Of a stretch of DNA of 64,000 nt, positions 18,161-26,037 are shown one piece after another. Position 1 is the first letter of the stretch. Each line of letters starts with the position of its first letter. Origin of the DNA: Pseudomonas sp. BCA17 (lineage in GTDB: Bacteria; Pseudomonadota; Gammaproteobacteria; Pseudomonadales; Pseudomonadaceae); contig NZ_SGWI01000002.1 in NCBI RefSeq assembly GCF_004519405.1, forward strand, positions 434,001 through 498,000, given 5' to 3'. The notes beneath the pieces are model-generated. The model did not search any database, was not told the DNA's origin, and was given only the letters and a program-made list of their open reading frames with translations. The position numbers and the translations under genes were made by a program.

Positions 18161-18708
18161 ATGAATTCCTTGCCCGAAAATCTTCCAGACGATCCCGTTC
18201 TGCTCAAGCAAATACTTGGGTAGCTGCTCGACGGTCGTCAGTTGGATAAGGGAAAGATTGTTCGGCTAGAAGAACAGAATGCCCTCCTGCTTCAGCGTCT
18301 GTTCGGACGTAATTCCGAGCAAACAGCTGATGCACCAGCACCGCAACTAGCCCTCGTCAATGAAGAAGAAAGCGTCGTCGAGCCTGTGGAGAAGCCTCTG
18401 ATGAAGAGCTCGCTGCCCCGACCAGGCGCCGAGGCAAACGAAAGCCACTGCCCGCCGATCTGCCTCGCATTGAGATCATCCACGAATTTCCCGAACATGA
18501 ACTGACGTGCATCTGCGACTGCCACAAACACACTATTGGCGAGGAAGTCAGCGAGCAGCTTGAAATCGTGCCGATGCAGATCCACGCCGGTCAGTGCTGA
18601 CAAGCCGACTCAACTGATTGAAAAAAGCATGGCCAGCCCCAGTGTTCTGGCGATGCTGCTGACCACCAAGTACGTCGATGGACTGCCGTTTCACCATTTC
18701 GAAAATGG
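18161..18708 (+). pseudogene. tnpC: IS66 tnpC (transposase) remnant
   Basis: The N-terminal part MNSLPENLPDDPVLLKQIL is followed by an in-frame TAG at 18221, then QLDKGKIVRLEEQNALLLQRLFGR and SEQTADAPAPQLALVNE, the leucine-rich N-terminal region of IS66 transposases. A frameshift near 18410 moves the homology (KRKPLPADLPRIEIIHEFPEHELTC, then the zinc-finger-like region with CICDC) to another frame. After further damage the segment LIEKSMASPSVLAMLLTTKYVDGLPFHHFEK appears and stops at the deletion joint near 18708. The whole DDE catalytic core is absent. Confidence 0.85.
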
Positions 18709-18760
18709 TAGCTGAGCGCACCACCCATATTGAAGTCGGTGGGGTTTATGGAGCGCTTAC

Positions 18761-19097
18761 GTGTCTCCAACAAGCAACGGAAGTTGAGAATGGTAGTTTC
18801 GTCCGGGATTCGCTCCAGGCCCAATCCTGAAAACTGACGCAGGATGGTCGTCTCATACAGCGCTTCTTCCATTGCCGGGTCGCTGTAACCGAACCAGTTC
18901 TGCATCAGGTGAACACGCAGCATCGCCATCAGTGGATAGGCCGGACGACCGTCTTCACCCTTTGGATAATGTAGCTCGACCAGGGTAACCAAGCCCTTCC
19001 AGAGCACTACCTGATCCATCTCGATCAGGAACAACTCCTTACGGGTTTGCTTGCACTTACTGGCGTACTGGGCGTCAGCGAAGGTCATCTGTTTCAT
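18761..19097 (-). pseudogene. IS5-family transposase, N-terminal fragment
   Basis: On the minus strand the frame starts at MKQMTFADAQYASKCKQTRKELFL (ATG near 19097) and runs through the IS5 N-terminal domain: EMDQVVLWKGLVTLVELHYPKGEDGRPAYPLMAMLRVHLMQ, YETTILRQFSGL, and RIPDETTILNFRCLLET. Immediately after LLET the reading frame enters the right end of the IS66 element, so the IS66 insertion cut this gene. The rest of the IS5 transposase is not found on the other side of the IS66 remnant, meaning that part was deleted. The 19098-19302 stretch upstream is AT-rich and holds no gene; it should contain the IS5 end, which I cannot place. Confidence 0.85.
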
Positions 19098-19302
19098 CAT
19101 CGAAAAGCCCGGCAACTGGTGTTCGGAGATTTTGCCAAATTAGAAAGTCTTTTTCAGAGTGTCTCTAGATGCACTATCAAAGATCTACCACTCATCGGTT
19201 CTCCCCTCCTACCTGTCAACTTTGACAGTAGACGCCACCGGCACACTCATTAATATCTGAGCTGTAACTGAGCTGTTAAAAAATTCTCACTGGAGAAACA
19301 AT

Positions 19303-19932
19303 ATGAACAAGCCTGCCAGCGGTCTTCCCGGATACACACAAAACTTACCTCAAACTGGAAATGCAGTATTCAATAACTGGGTAACCCTTGATCCTCAAGG
19401 TACACGAGTTTTTAGAAGCTCACAGCCTTACTACAATGGTAATGTCGACACTCCTCCTTACTGGGACAGTGCTGCAGTTGCGATTTTACAACAATATGCT
19501 ATAGCACTAGTAATCAGTCTAAACCACAATGCCCCCTATACTTTATTGGGATGTCTCGAACTGACCAACGCTGGCGTAATTCATGTTCATTTACCCGTTA
19601 TGGACTTCGGAACTCCAACTAACCACGATCTGATCCTCGGCTGCACGGCGATCCAGGATGCGATAGCGAAAGGGCATAACGTTTTAATTCATTGTGGATT
19701 TGGTGAGGGTAGGACAGGCACCATGTGGACCGCCTGGCAAATTTACAACCTTCCCAGGAACGAGAGTTCGCGAGCGGAACTAAATGCTTTAATCGAAGCA
19801 TCTACAGCAGAAACTGCCGGACAAGAAACGAGACTACGCCTATTCGCAAAAGAACTCGGCGTAGGCGAACCAGAACTTCCCGACCCAACCGACATAACAC
19901 TCCCGCCCCCAGGAGGCAAGCCTGAGCTTTAG
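19303..19932 (+). CDS. Protein-tyrosine/dual-specificity phosphatase-like protein
   Basis: The 209-aa product carries the phosphatase signature HCGFGEGRTG, with the CX5R loop at C131-R137. A candidate general-acid Asp (D101 in VMDFGTP) lies about 30 residues upstream, as in cysteine-dependent PTP/DSP enzymes. No signal peptide or membrane segment is visible, and the C-terminus is proline-rich (LPDPTDITLPPPGG). GGAGAAAC precedes the ATG. Base composition is visibly more AT-rich than in the flanking operons, and the gene lies between an IS5/IS66 remnant and an efflux operon, so horizontal acquisition is likely. Substrate (phosphoprotein, phosphoinositide or nucleotide) cannot be told from sequence. 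The 115-base AT-rich stretch after it holds no gene. Confidence 0.8.
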   Translation: MNKPASGLPGYTQNLPQTGNAVFNNWVTLDPQGTRVFRSSQPYYNGNVDTPPYWDSAAVAILQQYAIALVISLNHNAPYTLLGCLELTNAGVIHVHLPVMDFGTPTNHDLILGCTAIQDAIAKGHNVLIHCGFGEGRTGTMWTAWQIYNLPRNESSRAELNALIEASTAETAGQETRLRLFAKELGVGEPELPDPTDITLPPPGGKPEL

Positions 19933-20047
19933 ACTACATTACTCAAAACCCACACCCTAAACCTTTATACAAAAACAAACTTGCACATAACTAAAATTTA
20001 TCTATAAAACATTAGAGTCGACGCCCTCCCCCATTATAATCGGCCGA

Positions 20048-20911
20048 TCAATATCGGCCATTTTCTCGAACAATCACTGTGCAAGTAATCCCCGCCGCCA
20101 GTAACACTCCCTCCGGTACTTCATCAATATGAATCCGCACCGGCACCCGCTGGGCCAATCGCACCCAGTTGAAGGTCGGATTCACATCAGCAATCAACTC
20201 GCGACTTTCGGGGTTGTCACGGTCATAGATACCCCGTGAGATGCTTTCCACGTGGCCCTTGAGCGTCTCGCCGCTCATCAACTGCATATCGGCTTTGTCA
20301 CCGACTTTGACGTGGGGCAACTTGGTTTCCTCGAAGAAGCCATAGACCCAGAACGAGTTCATATCCACCACGGCCATCTTGGCTTCGCCGATGCGCGCAT
20401 AGTCGCCCCGATGCACATTGAGGTTGGTGACATAACCGTCGACGGCCGCGACCACTTGAGTGCGCTTCAAGTTGAGTTCGGCGGCTTCCAGTTGCGCCAA
20501 TGCGTGCTGGTAATCGGCCAATGCCGAGTCGGCAATGTTGCTGGCGTCGTCACGGTTTTCCTTGGAGATCACCAGGGCGTCGAGGTCGGCACGGCGGTGG
20601 GCATTGACCTTGCGCATTTCCCAGGTGGCTTTACGCGAGGCCACCAGCGATTGCGCCTGTTTGACCGCGATGCGGTAATGCTCGGGGTCAATCTGCATCA
20701 GCAGGTCGCCCTTTTTAACCAGTTGGTTGTCACGCACCGGCACGTCCACCACTTCGCCGGTCACGTCGGCGGCGACGTTGATGATATCGGCGCGCACACG
20801 GCCATCGCGGGTCCACGGGGTTTGCATGTAGTGCACCCACAGCGTGCGGCCAATCCAGATGGCCAGGGCCAACACCAGCAAGGTCGCAAGCAGACTGAAA
20901 AACTTTTTCAT
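20048..20911 (-). CDS. AaeA-like efflux adaptor (HlyD family)
   Basis: A 287-aa membrane-fusion protein: an N-terminal membrane anchor (FFSLLATLLVLALAIWIG), then TPWTRDGRVRADIINVAADVTGEVVDVPVRDNQLVKKGDLLMQIDP (lipoyl half), a short helical hairpin (about 75-140), and the second lipoyl half TQVVAAVDGYVTNLNVHRGDY followed by a beta-barrel. This is the AaeA type, which pairs with FUSC/AaeB permeases to export aromatic carboxylic acids in E. coli. It starts ten bases after the DUF1656 gene and is last in the operon. Its 3' 270 bases are partly duplicated at 17424-17709. Confidence 0.9.
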   Translation of the reverse strand: MKKFFSLLATLLVLALAIWIGRTLWVHYMQTPWTRDGRVRADIINVAADVTGEVVDVPVRDNQLVKKGDLLMQIDPEHYRIAVKQAQSLVASRKATWEMRKVNAHRRADLDALVISKENRDDASNIADSALADYQHALAQLEAAELNLKRTQVVAAVDGYVTNLNVHRGDYARIGEAKMAVVDMNSFWVYGFFEETKLPHVKVGDKADMQLMSGETLKGHVESISRGIYDRDNPESRELIADVNPTFNWVRLAQRVPVRIHIDEVPEGVLLAAGITCTVIVRENGRY

Positions 20912-20921
20912 CGGGGCATTC

Positions 20922-21122
20922 TCAACGGTAGACGGTCAGCGCCAGGGCGCCGAACAGGCAAACGAACAGGCTCAGGCGCAACAACGCCGGGTGCCAGAAA
21001 AAACGGTACAGGTCGAACCCGGCCAGGAAGCGGTCCACGCCCCAGGCCAGCCCCGCCGCGATCAGGAACATCAGGGTCATGGTCGGCATGTAGAGGCCGT
21101 GGAACGCGATTTCACGGGGCAT
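20922..21122 (-). CDS. DUF1656 small membrane protein (AaeX-like)
   Basis: The 66-aa product has two hydrophobic segments (about residues 11-30 and 45-63) and the DUF1656 pattern, MPREIAFHGLYMPTMTLMFLIA with FFWHPALLRLSLFVCLFGAL. Such proteins are encoded between FUSC permeases and AaeA-type adaptors and are assumed to be small subunits of the pump. The start overlaps the end of the FUSC gene by 11 bases. Confidence 0.9.
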   Translation of the reverse strand: MPREIAFHGLYMPTMTLMFLIAAGLAWGVDRFLAGFDLYRFFWHPALLRLSLFVCLFGALALTVYR

Positions 21123-23301
21123 GCGTGGCTCCTTGCGTGGCGCCTTTGAGCGCCGCCAGTGGTGATTGCGGGTCCAGCAGCGAGGTGCGGATAAAGTGCA
21201 GATAGCTTTTCACCCGGCGCAGGGCCGAGGTGTCGAAGTGCGGGGCGAAGGGTTCGTCGGTGGCTTGCACGCGACTGATGGCGTGGTCGACGGCAACCAG
21301 GCCACGCTCCAGGTTGCTCGCGCTGGGTTGCAGGAACAGTCGCACCAGCGAGCGGCCCATCACGCGTATCGCTTGGCGCCACGGCTGGGATTGGGCATAC
21401 GCCGGGTGCACCGGCAGGATCGCCTGTTCCTTGCGCAACTCGATGATCGCGTGGCCGACTTCCAGCACCACGAACATCCAGCGCAGCAGGTCGCGCTGCA
21501 CCTGCGGCTGACCGACAGCAAGGCCGTACGCCTGATGCAGCAGGTCACGGGTGCGGCTTTCAAAGCTCGACGCCAGGCCCTTGAGCTTGCCGCTGATCGC
21601 ATACACCACTTGCTCGCGCAGGTCCTGCTCCAGGCGGCGCCACAGCCAGCGGCTGTTGGGCGGCAGAATGATCGCCCCCGCCGCCGCGCACACCAGCATG
21701 CCGATGACCATGGCGATGTAGTCGTTGATAAAGGTGTAGGGGTTGTAGATCGTGAGGTTGTCCGGCACCGAGCCGGTGCTGAAGAAGATCAGCAGGCCCA
21801 CGCCCACGCCGGCGTATTGCGGGCGTGAAGCGAGGAACGCGCCGAAGATGATGACGGGGGCGAGCATCGTGCACAGCAGCGGGAAGCCGTCGATCCACGG
21901 GAATACGAAAAACATTTCGACGAAGCCCACCAGCGCACCGATCAAGGTGCCGCAGGCCATCTGGAAAGCCATGCGTTTCGGGTTGGGCGTGGCCGCGGAC
22001 AGCCCGACCGTGGCGGCGGCGATCAAGGTCATGGTCGCGCCGCTTGGCCAGGCGGTGGCCACCCAGTAACTGCCGAGCACGACGAGAATGAACGACGCGC
22101 GAATTCCCGAGGCGGCGCAGGCCAGCCAGTTGGTTTTCGGCGTGTAGGGCTCGTCCCAGTCTTCCCGCGCGTGGCGGTGGTCGGCCAGGGAGGCGTGGGT
22201 CAACGCGTAGTTGTGCAGATCATCGACGAAGCGGTACAGCAACTCGTAGGCGGTGTGGAAATCCAACTGCTCGGCCTCAGTGGGTTCGCCCTCCTGGAAG
22301 GTCGCGCGCAGGCTGCGTACCTTGGCCGGCAGGCCGTCCTTATAGGCGCTCAGTTGGTTGGCCAGGCGAGCGGCGTCAGGGCTGGTAAGGGCGCGACCGG
22401 AAAAACCGTCGAGCACTTCGGCCAGGTCCTGCAAACCCGGCTTGATCGCCGCCACAACGTGATCGGCCTCATCCGTGCGCAGCCGCTCCAACAATTGGTG
22501 CAAGGCGTTAAAGCGAGTGGTGATGCTCATGAATTCGCTGTTGAGGCGGCTGAGGCGACCATTGCGCCGGCGCATATGCGGGTCTTCGAACACGGTGACG
22601 CTGCGCAGCCCCTCCAGGCCTACCGCTTCGGCGATAAAACGCACGTTACTGGCCTCGAAGCCTTCGCGCTGGCTGCGCCCACGCAGGCCATCGGTGACGA
22701 ACAAGGCGAAAACGCCGAAACGCTGGTACAGGGCATTGCGCATCGCCGCGCTGGAGGTTTGCGGCAGGAACGCCGCGCTGACCAGCGTGGAACATAGAAT
22801 GCCCAGGGAGATTTCCAGTACACGCCACACCGCCGCCATGAAGGCGCCTTCCGGATGGGCCAGGGCGGGCAAACCGACCATTGCCGCCGTGTAGCCCGCC
22901 AACACGAAACCATAGGCGCGAAAATTGCGGTTACGCGTCGCACCGGCGGTACAGATGCCGACCCAGATCGCCAAGGCGCCGAGGAACAGTTCGGTGTTCT
23001 GCGCAAACAGCGCGATCAGCAAGACCATCACCGCTGACCCCGCCAGGGTGCCGAGGAAACGGTAGAAGCTCTTGGCGAACACCTGGCCGCTTTGCGGTTG
23101 CATCACAATGAAGACGGTGATCATCGCCGTGCGCGGTTGCGGCAGTTCCAGGCGCATGGCCAGCCATAACGTAAGGAACGCGGCGATCAGTACCTTGAAG
23201 ATGTAGACCCAGGTCACGCCGTCGCTGCGTGCCCAGTCGAAGAAACCACGGCGCCACTCAAGGGAATGCAGCCAGCGCAACGGTGCAGGCAAAGGAGTCA
23301 T
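21112..23301 (-). CDS. FUSC-family efflux permease (AaeB-like)
   Basis: A permease of about 729 residues with two hydrophobic blocks, about residues 35-180 and 390-540, each with several membrane spans, separated by a long cytoplasmic domain. This is the FUSC/AaeB architecture for exporting aromatic acids. Recognisable stretches are LELPQPRTAMITVFIVMQPQSGQVFAKSFYRFLGTLAGS and the repeat-like second block GATMTLIAAATVGLSAATPNPKRMAFQMACGTLIGALVG. The ATG at 23301 is preceded by AGGA; a GTG three bases upstream is equally possible. It lies 10-13 bases after the outer-membrane factor gene. Confidence 0.9.
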   Translation of the reverse strand: MTPLPAPLRWLHSLEWRRGFFDWARSDGVTWVYIFKVLIAAFLTLWLAMRLELPQPRTAMITVFIVMQPQSGQVFAKSFYRFLGTLAGSAVMVLLIALFAQNTELFLGALAIWVGICTAGATRNRNFRAYGFVLAGYTAAMVGLPALAHPEGAFMAAVWRVLEISLGILCSTLVSAAFLPQTSSAAMRNALYQRFGVFALFVTDGLRGRSQREGFEASNVRFIAEAVGLEGLRSVTVFEDPHMRRRNGRLSRLNSEFMSITTRFNALHQLLERLRTDEADHVVAAIKPGLQDLAEVLDGFSGRALTSPDAARLANQLSAYKDGLPAKVRSLRATFQEGEPTEAEQLDFHTAYELLYRFVDDLHNYALTHASLADHRHAREDWDEPYTPKTNWLACAASGIRASFILVVLGSYWVATAWPSGATMTLIAAATVGLSAATPNPKRMAFQMACGTLIGALVGFVEMFFVFPWIDGFPLLCTMLAPVIIFGAFLASRPQYAGVGVGLLIFFSTGSVPDNLTIYNPYTFINDYIAMVIGMLVCAAAGAIILPPNSRWLWRRLEQDLREQVVYAISGKLKGLASSFESRTRDLLHQAYGLAVGQPQVQRDLLRWMFVVLEVGHAIIELRKEQAILPVHPAYAQSQPWRQAIRVMGRSLVRLFLQPSASNLERGLVAVDHAISRVQATDEPFAPHFDTSALRRVKSYLHFIRTSLLDPQSPLAALKGATQGATHAP

Positions 23302-23311
23302 CACATCCTAC

Positions 23312-24823
23312 TCAGTGGTCAAACACGGCGAGCGCCGCCGGGGTCTTGCTCGGGAGGGTTTTGGCCGGTTGCGGCACGTCGCCGCCAGCGCCGAGGCCGC
23401 CGCCCAGGGCGGTCACCAGTTCGGCGTGAGCACTCAAGCGCGCGGCCTGCACCTGTTGCTCGACCTGTTGCTGGCGGAACAGCAGGGTCTGGGCGTTCAG
23501 CACGTTGAGGTAATCCGTGAGGCCGCGCTGGTAGGCGATCATCGCGATGTCGTAGGTTTTCTGCGCCGAAGCCACCGACTGCGCGGCGAAGGCCGCCTGC
23601 TTGTCCATGGACTCGCGGCGGATCAACTGGTCGCTGATGCCTTTGAGCGCATTGACCAGGGTCTGGTTGTACCTGGCCACGGCGATGTCATAACCGGCGC
23701 TCGCCTCGCCCAATTGCCCACGCAGGCGACCACCGTCGAAGATCGGCAAGGTGATCGCCGGGCCGACGGTGTAGTTGAATTTCTGCCCACTGAGAAAACC
23801 CAGCATCGTACCGCCGGTGGCCATGTAGCCGAGGCTGCCGACCAGGTCGACGTTGGGGTAGAAACCGGCGTGGGCCACATCAATACCTCGAGCCTGGGCC
23901 GCGACCTGCCAGCGGCTGGCGACCACGTCGGGGCGCTGGCCGAGCAATTGCGCGGGCAGCGTGGACGGCAGTTTCAGCGGAGCGGCGAGGGACAGCGTCG
24001 GGCGCTGCAACGTCGCGCCCTCTCCCGGGCCTTTGCCGGCCAACGCCGCCAGTTGGTTACGGCTCAGGGCGATTTCTTCGTCCAGGGCGTCCAGTTGGCG
24101 GTGGGTTTCCGGCAGTGGGGTTTCGGCCTGGCTGACGTCGAAGTGCGTGCCGATGCCCGCGTTCAGGCGTTTGTTGGCCAACTCCAGGATTTGCTGTTGC
24201 TGGGCTAGCGTGGCGGCGACGATATCGCGGTTGGCGTAGTGCAGCGACAGCTGGATATAGGCGCGCACCACGTTGTTCTGCAGTTCGAGCTGGGCCTGGC
24301 GCGCCTCGGCGGCGCTCATGTGGGCCAGGTCGACAGCGCGTTCCGTGGTGTTGCTTTCACGGCCCCACAGGTCGAGCGCATAGCTCAGGCCCAGGGTGGA
24401 GCTGTTGTCCCAGGTGTTCGCGCCACTCAATTCGCCCGGGCCATAGAATTGATCCTTGGGCCAGTTGTGGCGCTTGAGGGTGGTGTCGCTGTTGATCTGC
24501 AACGATTCGGCCGACTCCGCCACCCCCGCCATGGCCCGCGCTTCACGCACCCGCGCGGCAGCCATGGCCATACTCGGGCTGTTTTGCGTGGCGAGTTCGA
24601 CCCAACGGTTCAGCTGCGGGTCGTTGTAGGCTTGCCACCAATGGGCGGTGGGCCAGTGGGCGTCCTCGGCGGCGCTTTGGATGGCTTCGTCGGTGGCCAG
24701 GGTATTGGCATTGAGGACCTGGCCTTGTGGGGCGATTCCTCCGGTTCCGATGCAGCCGCTGATTGCTAACGATAAAGCCAAAACACTGAGAGTCTTCAGC
24801 TCTCTGCTGATGCGGCACGGCAC
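23312..24823 (-). CDS. Outer-membrane efflux lipoprotein (OprM/NodT family)
   Basis: The product is a TolC-fold outer-membrane factor with two tandem repeats of the fold (WWQAYNDPQLNRWVELATQNSPSMAMAAARVREA, then LLGQRPDVVASRWQVAAQARGIDVAHAGFYPNVDLVGSLGYMA and GPAITLPIFDGGR). The lipobox is LAISGC. The frame is open upstream to 24904, but those residues are arginine-rich and unlike a signal peptide. A GTG at 24823 puts the lipobox cysteine at residue 24, so I place the start there. It is the first gene of the leftward efflux operon and supplies the outer-membrane duct for the FUSC pump, which E. coli aaeXAB lacks in its operon. Confidence 0.85.
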   Translation of the reverse strand: MPCRISRELKTLSVLALSLAISGCIGTGGIAPQGQVLNANTLATDEAIQSAAEDAHWPTAHWWQAYNDPQLNRWVELATQNSPSMAMAAARVREARAMAGVAESAESLQINSDTTLKRHNWPKDQFYGPGELSGANTWDNSSTLGLSYALDLWGRESNTTERAVDLAHMSAAEARQAQLELQNNVVRAYIQLSLHYANRDIVAATLAQQQQILELANKRLNAGIGTHFDVSQAETPLPETHRQLDALDEEIALSRNQLAALAGKGPGEGATLQRPTLSLAAPLKLPSTLPAQLLGQRPDVVASRWQVAAQARGIDVAHAGFYPNVDLVGSLGYMATGGTMLGFLSGQKFNYTVGPAITLPIFDGGRLRGQLGEASAGYDIAVARYNQTLVNALKGISDQLIRRESMDKQAAFAAQSVASAQKTYDIAMIAYQRGLTDYLNVLNAQTLLFRQQQVEQQVQAARLSAHAELVTALGGGLGAGGDVPQPAKTLPSKTPAALAVFDH

Positions 24824-25006
24824 GGCAAGCGAATTCCTGAGGTGGGTGATGCGGGGAAGGTGGCGCAATTCTAGGCGGCGGCATGCAGGACGATAAGCTG
24901 GCATTCCTGTGAATCTTTGTTACCGTTCAGGCGATAATCCGTTGGTAGGGATCACTGGACGGCGCAACTTTCTGTCACAATTTGTCATCTCCCTTGAGAA
25001 CACTCC
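24824..25006. promoter_or_regulatory. Divergent promoter region, efflux operon / LysR regulator
   Basis: This 183-base gap separates the leftward efflux operon from the rightward LysR gene, the usual place for LysR operators. Two TGTCA words exactly 10 bp apart (24973-24977 and 24983-24987) form the clearest repeat, in the stretch TGTCACAATTTGTCA. I cannot define the promoters with confidence. Confidence 0.5.
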
Positions 25007-25975
25007 ATGGACACTTTGCAAAACATGCGCGCTTTCAGTTGTGTCGCCGAAGCCGGCAGCTTTACCGCCGCCGCCGCGCAACTGGATACCACCACTGCCA
25101 ACGTCTCGCGCGCGGTCTCCAACCTTGAGGCCCATCTGCAAACCCGCTTGTTGAACCGCACTACCCGTCGCATCGCGCTGACCGAAGCCGGCAAGCGCTA
25201 TTTGCTGCGCTGCGAGCAGATCCTCGCCTATGTAGAGGAAGCCGAGGCCGAAGCCAGTGACGCCCACGCGCGCCCCGCCGGGCAGCTGAAAGTGCACACC
25301 ATGACCGGCATCGGCCAGCATTTCGTGATCGACGCCATTGCCCGCTACCGCCGTACCCACCCTGACGTGACCTTTGACCTGACCCTGGCCAACCGTGTGC
25401 CGGACTTGCTCGACGAGGGCTACGATGTGTCGATCGTACTGGCCAGCGAGCTGCCGGATTCAGGCTTTGTGTCCCAACGCCTGGGCATCACCTACAGCAT
25501 CGCCTGTGCCTCGCCGGATTACGTCAAGGCCAAGGGTTGCGCGCAACGCCCCCAGGATTTGCTCAACCATGCCTGCCTGCGCCTGGTCAGCCCGGTGATC
25601 CAACTGGATAAATGGACCTTTAATGGCCCCGAAGGCCAGGAAAGCGTGGCGGTCAACACCTCGCCGTTCCTGGTGAACTCGGCCGATGCGATGAAAACCG
25701 CGATCACCAGCGGCATGGGCGTCGGCCTGCTGCCGGTGTACGCCGCCATCGAAGGGCTGCGCAACGGCACGTTGGTACGGGTGATGCCGACCTACCGCTC
25801 GCAAGAGCTGAACCTGTACGCCATCTACCCTTCGCGCCAATACCTGGATGCAAAGATCAAGACCTGGGTGGAATACCTGCGCGGTTCGTTGCCGGAGATT
25901 CTCGCGGCGCATCAGGCGGAGTTGGCGGCGTACGAGTTGAGCGGCAGTGTGGGCGGTGTGCGCCTGGCGAACTGA
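25007..25975 (+). CDS. LysR-family regulator (AaeR-like)
   Basis: The 322-aa protein has a LysR N-terminal winged helix (MDTLQNMRAFSCVAEAGSFTAAAAQLDTTTANVSRAVSNLEAHLQTRLLNRTTRRIALTEAGKRYL, residues 1-66) and a periplasmic-binding-protein-like effector domain (from about 90). It is divergently transcribed from the FUSC efflux operon, as AaeR is from aaeXAB in E. coli, so it probably activates that operon in response to an aromatic acid. The effector itself is an inference. Confidence 0.9.
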   Translation: MDTLQNMRAFSCVAEAGSFTAAAAQLDTTTANVSRAVSNLEAHLQTRLLNRTTRRIALTEAGKRYLLRCEQILAYVEEAEAEASDAHARPAGQLKVHTMTGIGQHFVIDAIARYRRTHPDVTFDLTLANRVPDLLDEGYDVSIVLASELPDSGFVSQRLGITYSIACASPDYVKAKGCAQRPQDLLNHACLRLVSPVIQLDKWTFNGPEGQESVAVNTSPFLVNSADAMKTAITSGMGVGLLPVYAAIEGLRNGTLVRVMPTYRSQELNLYAIYPSRQYLDAKIKTWVEYLRGSLPEILAAHQAELAAYELSGSVGGVRLAN

Positions 25976-26037
25976 CAACCCGCGGCAGGAATGTTAGCGT
26001 GCTTGGCATTCTCCCGTAGTCGATGAGCCCGCCTGCA

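Larger units (their letters stand above)
17710..18760 (+). mobile_element. Internally deleted IS66-family element with intact ends
   Basis: The element is bounded by perfect 22-bp inverted repeats: left 17710-17731, starting GTAAGCGCTCC, and right 18739-18760, ending GGAGCGCTTAC. GTAAGCG ends are characteristic of IS66. Inside are remnants of tnpB and tnpC in the normal order, and most of tnpC (full-size elements are roughly 2.5 kb) is missing, with the deletion joint near 18708. The 8-bp flanks (CTTCAAAG left, GTGTCTCC right) do not match, so the original target duplication has been lost, consistent with a later rearrangement on the left side. The right end cuts an IS5-family transposase gene. 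Confidence 0.85.

Noticed and set aside
17702..18768. Target-site duplication of the IS66 remnant
   Set aside because: The 8-bp flanks CTTCAAAG and GTGTCTCC do not match, so no duplication can be claimed.
20042..20059. Terminator for the phosphatase gene
   Set aside because: A GGCCGAT/ATCGGCC stem with ATTTT overlaps the stop codon of the opposite aaeA-like gene; too short and T-poor to call.
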